From: Casuarius casuarius
Taxonomy: Eukaryota > Chordata > Aves > Casuariiformes > Casuariidae
DNA length: 64,000 nucleotides
Direction: 5' to 3'
Assembly (NCBI GenBank): GCA_003342895.1
Contig: PTFA01000050.1
Coordinates: forward strand, 2,098,560-2,162,559
Part shown: positions 52,801 through 64,000 of the stretch, piece after piece
Layout of the letters: each line of letters starts with the position of its first letter
How positions within the stretch are numbered: the first letter of the stretch is position 1
Translations under genes and position numbers: made by a program
The notes under the pieces: generated by a model
Database searches by the model: none
What the model was told of the DNA's origin: nothing
The model's input: only the letters and a program-made list of their open reading frames with translations

Positions 52801-54589
52801 TTGGGACAACATTCCCATTGCACACTAAGGGTTCATTGTCCAGACATATTTCAGGATGAGGTACAAACAGTAGTTTGGGGTTATTCTTCTGTTCCGCTTC
52901 AAGGCAGAATCAAGGGACGCTAAATCAGACATCTAAGTTTATTTAATATCTGTATGTGAGCTATACTGTGAAGCCAGTTGGGATCTGCCCCACTGTCAGT
53001 CTAACGAGTCTGAGCAACTTAAAAACTTCAAAGTGGTGCATTCATGAACTTTCAAAGTGTAAAATCAGATGTATTATCATATAAGAGGTTTGTGACTTAG
53101 GATCTCTAGAATTGTTCTCTTTAGAACAAAAGTTAACCTTTATGATAGCTGGAGGAGAGACATCATTAGCCAGGAGACTGAGAGATTATTTTTAATAGTT
53201 CCTAAACATCTGAATTATTACTGGAAAAGCTGTTTTGTAAATCTAGACTATATTTCCTCTGTTTCTATTAGAATAACAAAGTGAAATAGCCAGAAGAACT
53301 CCTGAATTAAGAACTCCTGAACAGCATTGGCATTTTCAAGATACAGGGGGCTTGAAAAAGTCAACTTTTTCTGAAAAGGCTGCATTCCTCTAAGTTTAGA
53401 CTAATTTGACAGCACACTTGATTTTTACCCAAAGAGAAATCTGAGCCAGTATTATTTGTACACAGTATTTCGTATTACTGTAATTTTGTTAAAACGATAG
53501 TTGATGTGTTTTTTCATGATGGCTGAGCTTTCCAAAATTATTTAAGCGATGTGGGAGTCCTAGTTCTTTGGAAAACCAGTGGGAGTTAGGCTCTTAATAA
53601 ACGTGGGTGCTGCCTCGACTTCCAGAAGCATTTTCAAAAGCTAGGACAGTGGTATGATGACTAGTTCAGAATGTATTCTCTACCTTAGCCATCCTTCTCT
53701 TTCATTCTTTGGTGAATAAAGTTTCTTCATTTAACTGTAATCTGGGTGTTGCTTACACTATGTATGTCTGTGAAATAATGCTGATGTATGTTCCAGGCAA
53801 TTTGGCATCTTTCCTTTATAGGGATGTACCTTCAACAGGAAATATGTGGAGTGTCCCACTCCAGTCTAGCCTCTCAGCTGGTGGTGAAAGTGCTCTCTAG
53901 AGAAGTAGAAGCCACAATTTTGAAATGCCCCAGGTTCAGAAGGACACAAAGTCCGTGTTTTGCACCACCACTGAGAGTGTTGGCAGCTAGTTGTGTAAAT
54001 CGTGAGCAGCTGCTTGCTCTCTGATGCTCTCTAAAAGAGAGCTCTGAACGAGTTTTCTGAACCTAAGAGAGTGACTTGAGACCTGGAAGAGCTTTTGAAT
54101 GATGAATCCCAGGTTCATATCGATGCCTGATTCAGAGCTATGGGGAGGCATCTTAATGTAGGGGAGACATGGGATCTGAGGCAAATCCAATCTTTAACAT
54201 TTTATATCAACTCATTTAGATGTCTGTCTGTTCAGCAGGTTTGCTGTTATAAGACCCATTCTTGGGCACTGCACTTTCTCAACCTATATCTCTTTGTGAC
54301 CCTACATCTGTTAATTAGTGCTGTAGCAGGTGACTGTTCACTGAGATCAGTCACTAAGTGGCAGAAAGACATGTTCTGCAATTTCTCTAAACATATACTG
54401 TTGATCAGCACAAGTATCTGCATGGGAACACATTTTCAAATTGCTCCTTTAGTAGAACAGGCCGATGTAATAAGAGAAGGATTTTGACGGTGGGAAGTTT
54501 CTCTTATAATTACATTTACTCTTTCAATTACTATATTCATTTCTCATTAATATAGGATTTCAAGGCCTTGTATTTTTGAAAGGGAAAAG
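52801..54589. other. Non-coding desert, nothing firm
   Basis: Around 53570-53600 CCAGTGGGAGTTAGGCTCTT resembles another common sauropsid repeat phrase. No gene is seen. Confidence 0.45.
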
Positions 54590-54850
54590 GTTAGAATTAT
54601 GGGCGAGCAGCTGGTTTTGATAGGGTGCAGTGAGCATGTTAATGCTTACCAAACATTTGAAATTGCTTTTCAATTTCTGAAATCACTTTGCAGCTCTTCA
54701 GCTATTTTTTGGCTGGCTGCTCTTTATCATATTAATATAATACTAGGCAGAAAAATATTGCATTTAAGCGTTATGATGAAATCAAGCTGTTATGCTGCAT
54801 GTGTGTGGTACATAATGTTTTTAGCTTTTTTTAGCCTATAATTATACATG
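54590..54850. promoter_or_regulatory. Candidate conserved non-coding element
   Basis: Repeat-free sequence with CAGCTGGTTTTGAT (an E-box beside a TCF/LEF-like word), TTTGAAATTGCTTTTCAA and several TAAT-containing words. An 80-codon frame at 54599-54841 is open through it but lacks recognisable domains. Enhancer status is inferred from texture only. Confidence 0.25.
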
Positions 54851-57800
54851 TCTCAGTGCCTTTCAGAAGCATATTTGTTAAAGGAAGAGGCTATGGTTAT
54901 GTAATGCCAGTTATTTTCGATAGAGTGAAATGCATTTTACAGGCATACTGTCTCTTTTGACTAAAGCAAGCCTCATTTTAGCTTCAGTTGAAGGTAAAGT
55001 TTAGTAAAAATAAGTAGTAAAATTCTTTCCTAAGTATTAATTTGGGCAGTCCTCTTTTTCCTCAGTTTATCTAAATGACTACTGAATTGAGGATCCATAA
55101 GTCTAAGTTTCCAGTATGCCACATGTGCGGTCCTGCCAAGGCCAGACAGATAATTCCAGATGTTTTATCACCAGGAAAGGTCAATCAGATTTAGAATTGT
55201 CTGTAGCTGGCATTTATGAGAGCACCTCCAATAACGTTCTGCCAAGAGTTCTCAAAGTTTTAACTGGTAACACAATTCAAAGAAAAAGAAAGAAATCATT
55301 TCCTTTGGAATCCCCAAACCAAACCTTAAAAGACAGGAACCGTCTTTATCATGTGGCTGGAATCTATATCCATTCACTCCAGTATCTACTGGTCTTACTT
55401 CTTTGATTTCTTTATTCTTTTCATAAGCAAAACATCAGTTGAAAAAAACACCCATAAATGATTGAAACTAGTATTTTTATATATAATATATATAAGCAAT
55501 ATATATAAATATATATGTGTGTGTGTTTATATAATTATTCCATTTTACCCATTTACTTCTAGATACTCTTTTGGGCTGTTCGCATGACAATTTTTGTTGT
55601 AAATTTTCTTACATATAACTTTGTCTGATACTGAGCTAGATCAGTTGTCTGGACCTTGTACTTGTTGCATCTTGTCTGTGTTTGCATCTTGGATGTCCTC
55701 AAAAACCAAATATTTCAGATCTAATAATAAAACCTGATTCTTTTTCAGTATTTCTAAATTATTATTACTATGAATGGCTCTTGAATTGTGTTCCTTGCAA
55801 TCTGCAACCTGTTCAGTGTAACACCATTGATTATTTTACTTCTGAATCCAGCAGGTCTTTTATTTTGTGAAAGCCTAGCAAAAGCTCATTGATTTATACC
55901 AGGGCTGGTTTGCTGTTTTCTTCAGTCGATATTGTCACATAATGAAAACCTTGACTTAGCCAGTCAGTCTCAGTGATGTCCTGGTTAGTCTGAATACAAC
56001 CCCACAGCTTTGATTTAAATAAAAATATCACTTTCTTCATATTTTAGGATTTGATCACTGCATGCCTTCCTGGATGCATCAAAAACCCAACAAGCACATT
56101 AATAAATTGCTTCAGTCCTGGATAGCCTTGCTTCAATGATTCTATGAGAGACAGAAGTGACTACTGCTGTCTTCGTTTTTATATTTTTAGATGTTTACTC
56201 AAGGGAAACAAGTTAACTAAGAAGGTAAAAAATATTAATAAATATTAGCAGATGTTTTGAGATATATTCAGATGGCCTAAATGCAGGCCATAGTGGATCT
56301 AGTGTTTTTATTGGCTTGGTGCCTTTGAAGGCCTAGAGTCAAACACTAGGAAGCACTTGACATGAGGAGGTGAAATTTTGTTTATCTTTATTCACCTAAG
56401 CTTCCAAGTTTCACTGAATGTATTTGAACTTCAAGACTGCCATGAAAAGTTCTCTGCAAACATTACAGACTGAACACTGAGAAAGGAATGATATCTTCTT
56501 AAGGAATGAAAAAGAGGGGAGTTAGTCCAGCAGCATTGCTGTGCTCATTTAGCCCAGCTTCTAGAAGTGCAGAGAAAATCCATTTGCTTGTCACCTTCTC
56601 ACAGGAAAAGTGCAATCAATCCCTGGCCATGTATTGAGCAAGCGTGTTTAACTAGCTTGAAAAAGAGGCAGGGGCAATGGCCTTCCTTTATTTTGGTAAA
56701 GTAGCATTAGTTTTAGGCTAGGCAAGACCTATGGACTTAATTGAGAGATGGAATGGTTTGGTAGTCCACTATAAAGTTCATATTGAGATCATTAAGTACA
56801 GAAATGGGAATATTTTGTCCACAGTACACGCTGACCTGAAGCTGCACATAAATGAATTCCAATATTTTCAGTTTCGGATTACAAAAATGTGGTGTGGTTT
56901 AAAATAATACCTATTTTTCTCCTAGCTGAATTTTTCTGTTTCAGGATACCTCAATTTGAATAGCTGATGCAAGTCACATAGTTGGTGAATTTATGTATAC
57001 GCAGCAATTTCTTGATAGATTGTATTCAAATACAAATTAATAATCTGTATTCTGTGAGCCCTGTTCTGTCAGTGAGATCCCTCTTGAATGTGTGTTGCCT
57101 TGTAGAGTATTTCTACTAATGTATAACAACGGAACTAAACAGCTGGAACCAGCTTTGCTCACACGATTTGATGATAATTATTATGTTTAAGTAACATAAT
57201 AAACAGTAAAACCTACCTTTTCTAATAGTTAGTGAAATTCACCCTCTTCGTCTGATCGTTCTGACAACATGAGCAAAAAAGAAAATGGAGTTTCAGGTGT
57301 TCAGAATACTACACAGGCTCATTTAAAAGCAACTCAAAGAAAACCTTGAGAAATGTCTGTAGCAATGATTAATCTACCACTCATGTAACATCATTACTGC
57401 AAATATTGCCTTTAGTCAAAGTTGCATCAATTTCAAAGGGTCTGTTATCAGAACAGCTGTGGCTCAGGTTCAGCAAGCCAATATGTGGCATTATGTAGCA
57501 TTCAGGGTCCTAAAGTCTGTAGAGTTTTATATTCATTTTACATGAAGTAGAACAAAAACAGCTTTAAAAAGTAGTTCTTCCAATTTCCTCTATTTTATTT
57601 TATATTCATTCCCCTTGAAATAAGCTGAAATGATCACTGATTTCTGGTCCAAATTTTTCTGTGCAACAGTAGATGTGCAAAGAGATTAGAAAGCTGATTT
57701 AGGAGTGGCTCAGACTGTCGTATTTCATTTTTTTCCTATAATTTTGTGTTTTATGCATTCTTTGCTTTTCTGTTTTTGTGTATATAGTATAGAGATGTGC

Positions 57801-58889
57801 TTATGTAAGCATGCACAGATATAGATGGCTTAAAGATGCAAAATTATAAATAGAAAGTTATGAAAGTTAGATGTTACTGAAGATTAGAAGAAATAGTTCT
57901 TGCATAGGAACAACGGAAAGATCACAAATGATATACTGACACTAGGACATGGATTATTCCTAGCTAGAACTAATAATCAGAATTTGGGACAGTCAGGGCT
58001 ATGCACAAGTCTGAAGATTCAGACATACGGTTTTATCATTCTTTTCTGCTGAGAACCTGTTGCAGATGGAATATGGATATGCATATGGAATCTTGACATG
58101 CTTTATTATTTCCAAAACATTAAATGCTGGTTTTTATTTTCATGACAACAATTTTATTTTCAGCAAAAGTAATATGAAATGATAAAGAACAGAGGAACTT
58201 CAATATTAGCTTAACTTGTGGTAGGTGAGAGGACTACTTGCATAAGGTATATGAAAACTGAACATGGGTTAGCGTCTCTAAGGGCCAAAATGTGCAAATA
58301 AAATTAGCATGCACAAGAAGCTCTTTCTTTCATTAACTTTTAACTTTACCTTGTCCCTGTGCCACTTGTGAATTTCTAAGTCCATCTTTATTCCAATTTC
58401 TATTTTGTGTTTTGAAAGTGCAGATATTAAATTTGAGAAACAATCTTAGCTAGAATTTCTGTCAATACAGGATGGACAAGAAAGTGACCATAAACTGATC
58501 ATGAAATGCAGTGCCTCATCCATGTGGTGACAATGTTTAAATAAAGACAATTAATAAAAGATTAAAGGACTGACTTTTCAAAGACTTTTAACATTTTTGG
58601 CTAGATGAATGAGTAATTGAGTGTCATCATATGGTTAAGCCTTTCAAACCATACAGTAATTGAGATATTATAATGTTGACTGAATTCTCAAAAATATGGA
58701 AACCAAATGTGAACCTCACTGCTATGATCTAATTACATCCTCTTTCTCAGATGGTTTCCTTAATAAATTAAAGGTTTTTGATGCATTCCTCATATGCTGC
58801 AATGCTTATGTATGTAGGTCAAGTGTCTTGGTGCATTATTTTGGTGGTGGCTTCATTTTATCTGGTTCCTTTCAAAGTCTTCTCTCCCT
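54851..58889. other. Non-coding desert; TA/TG tract at 55479-55535
   Basis: No gene is seen. The TA-rich microsatellite at 55479-55535 includes TGTGTGTGTGT. A single ATTCTATGA near 56139 is not enough to call a CR1 end. Confidence 0.5.
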
Positions 58890-59115
58890 CTGGAGAACTT
58901 GTTAAAGCAGGGAAGGAGAGAAATGGAGCATGCTTACATTATTCATGCATCACAGGGGCCAGGCTGCAAAGGTTTTCAATGTCCTGCCCAACGCAGCAGG
59001 CACCCTGGCTGAATAGTATAGAACATCACCTCCTCTCAGACATGATAGAAAATAAAAGGCAATGTACATTAGTAGCCTTTAAGATGTGTAAACAAATTGC
59101 ATATTTGCTTCAAAA
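58890..59115. promoter_or_regulatory. Candidate conserved non-coding element
   Basis: Complex sequence with ATTATTCATGCATCACAGG, GCTGCAAAGG and GTAAACAAATTGCATATTTGC. The last combines a forkhead-like GTAAACA with an octamer-like word. Texture-based inference only. Confidence 0.25.
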
Positions 59116-60818
59116 ATGTGAAAGCAGTTATTGATTCAATAGCATTAGAGTGCCCTTGGCTTTAAAAGACATTCAAAATAGGAGACAGTGCTCAAGATCA
59201 ATAATAGATTTTATATTTCTGACCTAAAAATTAGCAGCACCATGTAATTTAAAAGCAAATAGTTCCTGGTGATTCTTGCTCACATGTTAAGATTTCCTTT
59301 TGTATCCTTTACACATCTCTTAAATCATCTGTGACCAGTTTCCCTTCTTCCAGAAAATGACAGAAATTTTTTAAGAATTTTTTGGAATATAGCTTCGTTT
59401 ATCTTATTGTGCATAGATTTGGTTGGGCCAACTTATTTCTTCTATTCTACAAGCAGAAAGTAAATGAAACAGTGAAGATTTTGGCACAAATCAATGCAGG
59501 ATGCCATGTTCTGCTAAACTCCTGGTGTAGTCACCTAAATTCTGGTGTAAGTAAAGCAAGGCTGATGCAGCTCTCTTTTTCAAAACATTATTTGAACACA
59601 GAGAGTCCCCACAATTTTTTTGCATAGCCTATAGCAGAGGAAGACCTGTTGGCTGCAGCTTACTTAGTGAAGAATAGTATTTGACTGTTGTGTTCTATTT
59701 TATATTGCCTAAAGCAAGGTACATTTTTTCACAGTCGAAGGTGTATGTGTTTGCTGGATTTCAGACTCAGGCCACTGAAACTATCCATTCTTATGATTGC
59801 TTTGTTTACAAGTATACGGAGTACAAAGGCTTTTCCTTTAATTTTATCTCAGGGTAAAACAGCTAATCTGTTTTGACATGCTATCTAAATGGCACTCAAA
59901 CCAGTATACGGACTAACTCATCCATAAGTCATTTCTTTTATACACATGTACTGGTGTGTCCAAGAAAAAGAGTTATATTGGCTGCAAGAGTTTGAATAAT
60001 AATGGTCATTAATATGGCGAATTGAGGGTCACCACATTCATCCCACATATCAAATCCCCTTTCAATGAGATCAGTTCCATCAGCTGTCAGATTCCATTAA
60101 ATATATCCCCCAGACCTACTGACCAGCTGACAGTAGAGAAACTCAAAACCATACACCCACTATTAGCATTATAAAATGTGAAATCAGCTGGAAGGAACGA
60201 TAGCAGAACTGAAAACAAAATAGATGAAAATCTGTAATGCCCCTGTGTCATCCTAAACAGAAACCCCAAAGAGTTAAAATGCCCCCATAAAATACGGAGG
60301 TAAAGACAAAGGTTGTCACATTGTTTTCTTCATAACCCATAATGATTCTTTTACCTTTTGTTAATGCAAGATTTGCATAAATGTTTCATGAGGTTAATAC
60401 AATGCATAAACTGAACAGTTTATTAAGCAACATCTGTGCTGTTTTCTCAGATAATGCAGTGTTGTTTCCAAGTCACTGAAATATAACCTATCATAAGGTT
60501 TTGGTTGTTAAAATACTTGTTTTGCAAGGGCTGTGATCACATCTGACATTTTTAGCAGATGCCACAGTAATACAAAAGAATTCCTTAATACCACAATATG
60601 TGTTAGCAAAGCACCCAGCAAGGAATGGATAGTATTCCACCAAACTGCTGTAGTTTAATACAACACATAAGACATAAGAGCATCTTGTTGCGTGTCTTCT
60701 TTCAGATAAATACCTGTCTGTTTCAAAACTTCTGCAGCTGCTAGTGATACTTTGTTCAAGTCAGATCTTCCTGTCATTGCTGACTGGTTTTGACTTTGTT
60801 ATAATGTCACTTTACAGT
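59116..60818. other. Non-coding desert, nothing recognised
   Basis: AT-rich unique sequence without recognisable genes or repeats. Confidence 0.5.
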
Positions 60819-60842
60819 GTGTATATATATATATTTTTTTTT
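60819..60842. repeat. (TA)n plus T-run
   Basis: About seven TA units followed by a run of nine T. Confidence 0.9.
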
Positions 60843-60939
60843 AATGAAGTATTGTTTGTGGAACAGAGGGGGGAAAGCTTTGGGCTGCCACAATTTTATC
60901 TTGATATTGGTGCCATATGGGGCTCTTTAAGGCAAAAAA

Positions 60940-61200
60940 AAAAGTTATGAGACCAATAATTTTTAATGAAACTTGGCTTAGCTCTTTAAGCAGGTCATGC
61001 AGATAAAAAGTAGGCGCATGAATTCTGTAGCCATACTTTTTCTTTTTTCCTGGCAGGGATTAAAGAAATGTAGTTTCAATTAAATTAGAGCGTGATGGAG
61101 ATATGTTTTGTGTTATTGATTCTGCAAGCAATAATTTGGGTGTTTTGTTTTTTTGCCATATGTTTGACTGACTCTTCACTAAGAACTATGGAAATTCTGG
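60940..61200. promoter_or_regulatory. Candidate conserved non-coding element
   Basis: Repeat-poor sequence containing GGCTTAGCTCTTTAAG, GGCAGGGATTAAAG, TTTCAATTAAATTAG and CAAGCAATAATTTGGG. Homeodomain-like words sit among non-AT words. Inference only. Confidence 0.25.
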
Positions 61201-62878
61201 TCTTTAAAATTTTCATTTGTATCTGTCTTACTTCACAAGATCTTCACTTTCCTGCTTATTAATTTGAAATAATTTTATGTTTTAATTGCAAAATATCTTC
61301 AAAATCAAAGGAGAGTAGGCAAGCTCCTGTGATGTCTGAATGTTTTATATTTCACTTACAGGTTTTAAGATTGCACTCGAAGTTAGGAAAATTGTATTTT
61401 GGGGAATTTTTTGATATATTTGCAGCGATTCCTTTGCCTTTTATAAAACTGTACACTGAAGTTCATGCTTCTCTGTTGTCCACGCTAAATGTCCATTGAC
61501 CAGTTTGTGGTAGTAGAGAACCTTTCGTAATCTCTCTGAGAGTAGTTATGTCGATCAAGTATCCCTCTTAAATTCCAGGTTAGGTGCTATTAGTCCACCA
61601 CCCAAATGGCTCCTTGCATTTCCATTTGAGTAGATACGATTCTTTATTTCCTATCCTGTCTTGGATAATGTTAGTTTGTTTTTGAACAGTTGCCAGATAC
61701 TGCAACATGTAAAGGAGAAAGGTTTTCTGCTGCTGAAGTGTACTTGCCTCAGCAGGGAAGTGTACCAAGGTGCTTAAAATCTCAGCACACCACAAAAAAA
61801 TCGTGCAAAATTCTATGGCAAAACTCCCACTGAAGACTTTGTCTCAGTAGCAGAAGGTAAAATACTATATCCAAGTGAAATGGGAAATTTAGGTAGGCAT
61901 AATGACACAATTACCCAATTAGAATTTGGCTAGAATACTATTGTTAACACATAGTTAGTTTCAGTGTGAACTTGGGATGCACAAAGAATACAAGATCAGA
62001 CCCTATATAATGAAGGGATCATTTACACACATTATCCCCACAAAGAAATGCTGTCACCCCTTGGCTGAAAACACAACTGCTTTATAAAAGCTGCTCTACT
62101 GTAATAAATGTGTAACTAGAGCTGGTTGAAAAACATGAAAATGATTTTGTTAAACATTTTGAATTTTCAAAGTTTCAATTTTTCAGGTTCAAAATAGACT
62201 ATCTAGATTTTATAGACTATTTTGCTCATTATTTTAAATTATTTTAAAATTCAAAATATTTTTCAAAAAGTGATTTTTCAAAACACATTACAGTAAAGTA
62301 AAATGATTGTGATTTAAGTGACTTTAATGAAAATATCCTGCAAAGTTTAATTTAAAAATAAAATGTTGCTAGTATATACTTTTATATTTTGAAAAAAATA
62401 CATTTTTTTAAATAAAAAAGTAACTTGCCCAAAGCATAAGATAAAAATGTAGATTGAATTTTGTGTGATCTTCAGGAGTCATTAGGAATTTCTTATATCC
62501 CAGGACCAAGTGGCTATTAGTATTGCTATAATATGTAGAAGTCAAAGGCATCAGCAGACCCTTGATGATGTGCTGTTTAAATACAGAAAGATCCCAAAGA
62601 GTTTCTAGTCTGGATGTATGACTCAGAATGAAGACTTGTAAAAGAATGTAAGAAAATAATATGATAATACTGGTCAGCCACAAAAATTAGTTCTTTCTCT
62701 CAAATGCAGAGATCGTTACTTTTCTTACTCCTGTAGAAAGCATACTTTTATTTTCCAATTCTAATGTGAGTAATAGCATATTAAGCACAGGCTAACAGAC
62801 AATAAATATGTGAAAGTTAAAGATTTCCTGTTTAGAATAGACACTGTTTGCCAAATGCCCCAAGAACAATTTTTCTGT
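61201..62878. other. AT-rich desert
   Basis: No gene is seen. About 62130-62300 is very AT-rich with near-inverted repeats of TTTTCAAA/TTTGAAAA type. Confidence 0.5.
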
Positions 62879-62902
62879 TTTTTTTTTTTTTTTTTTTTTT
62901 TT
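62879..62902. repeat. Poly(T) tract, 24 bases
   Basis: Uninterrupted T run. No flanking duplication is recognised. Confidence 0.95.
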
Positions 62903-64000
62903 ACTGTCTCTAGCAATAAGTGCTATGCTTCAGTCGTTGTTATACTCTCTACTCAGGTCTTCATTGTAGCTGGCCTGTTCAGATGTTGATGTGGTTCTAC
63001 CATTTGTAGCTGCACTTACACCTTTTGGTACATGTTGTTTGCCAGGAGTCCATTACTCCTATCAGGAAACAATATTTTAGTTGCCATCAAAAATGTGGAC
63101 ACAACATTGTTCTTGGCATGTTTGGAAATCCTCTGCTCTATCATAGTGACTCAGCTGGTTAGGCCACCTGGACAATATTATCAATAACTTAACTGTTTGG
63201 CCTCCTTACGCTGGACTTCTGTTATAGTTTCTTGGCACAAAGAAATCCTTCTCTGCCCGGGGATAAGTTATGCTAGGCCAGATCAGCAGGTCTACAAATT
63301 CACCAGTACAGAAGAAAGGCAGTCCTGCTCTATCCCTTTGCCTGTATTCCTGCCACATGTTCCTGCTGCCTATTTGAGATACCTGGCAAAAAAGCAACTC
63401 CCCACCTAAAGAAGGTGGTAGTTTCCTGACACCTCATGAGCTGAACTGCCTCACAGAGAAGTCAGATGAGTGACAGAGAGGGGAGGAGTGTTGTCAGACG
63501 GGAGAGAAGACAGACCTCTTCTCAGAAGTAGCAGACAGGATCGGTTCAGCTGAATGTGAAGGTGTTGCATCAAATTCTTTGGGGTAATTTGGAATAGGTT
63601 TGATGATAGGCTGTAGGACCTTACTTTCTGCTTTTGCATTCTTATCATCAGACCTTTTTTCTCCATTTATTTATTTGTATGGAGCAATATGTTTTTGCAC
63701 AGTGAGTGCTTCTCTGACTCATCTAGCACTTGATGAACCTTTGAAAATAGTATCAAATTGAGAGATATTTGTTGCTTTTTGAGGGTTTGTTTTCTGTCAG
63801 TTGAACTGTATGATCAGATAAATGCCAGTGCTGGAAAAAGAAAAGGGATGGCAATGTATGATCAAAGGAATGGATGAGTTAGAAGTGACTGGGACTTTGG
63901 CAATACCTATTTAGATAAACAGCAAAGCAATCTATGTGAGTAAACTTTGTTCATGTGCATGACTTCCAGGATTAAATCTTGACATGGCAAATTTTTGGAT
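62903..64000. other. Non-coding desert to window end
   Basis: Unique sequence. Two overlapping frames on opposite strands at 63197-63409 cancel each other as evidence for a gene. Nothing recognised. Confidence 0.5.

Noticed and set aside
54599..54841. 80-codon + frame as a small gene
   Set aside because: It ends in Phe/Leu-rich AT-driven sequence and has no recognised domain. A regulatory explanation for the stretch is at least as likely.
56130..56150. ATTCTATGA as a CR1 3' end
   Set aside because: Only one copy of the 8-9 bp CR1 terminal word is present and no CR1 body lies upstream.

Overview
The window is vertebrate nuclear DNA, most likely from a bird (another archosaur or a turtle is possible). 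The only gene recognised is the 3' part of SALL1, the spalt-like zinc-finger transcription factor, on the + strand. It has a large coding exon (1-3032, 5' part outside the window), a 1,077-bp GT/AG intron and a final exon with stop at 4548-4550. The protein sequence is close to SALL1 of amniotes as I remember it. An avian source is inferred from the SALL1 sequence, the very low load of young repeats, a few eroded MIR-like SINEs and a compact, very dense CpG island. No species can be named. In chicken, SALL1 lies on chromosome 11 (recalled knowledge).

Layout: 1-4550 SALL1 coding exons and intron; 4551 to about 5700-6290 3' UTR with several possible poly(A) signals; about 6850-7990 a CpG island 2.3 kb past the stop codon, with a GC-rich flank to about 9 kb; about 9-64 kb an AT-rich gene desert. 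Long reading frames in the desert are short, overlap on both strands and match nothing I know. The desert holds two good MIR-like SINE relics (12298-12432 + and 20891-21090 -), several weaker old interspersed fragments, many homopolymer and dinucleotide tracts, a 64-bp assembly gap and one unknown base.

The desert downstream of SALL1 is expected to carry developmental enhancers. Several stretches look compositionally like conserved non-coding elements. One of them contains a perfect RFX X-box (14898-14911) and another contains an intact RFX half-site (42522-42535). These are inferences without alignment.

The most concrete unusual items are: (a) a short retrocopied mRNA 3' end at 44024-44149, with AATAAA, a poly(A) tail and a perfect 9-bp target-site duplication, notable because avian CR1 retrotransposons rarely mobilise polyadenylated mRNA; (b) the CpG island, a candidate promoter for an unannotated transcript; (c) the X-box element; (d) a broken, charged reading frame on the - strand at about 41916-42386. 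I see no CRISPR array, operon, prokaryotic defence system or intact mobile element.
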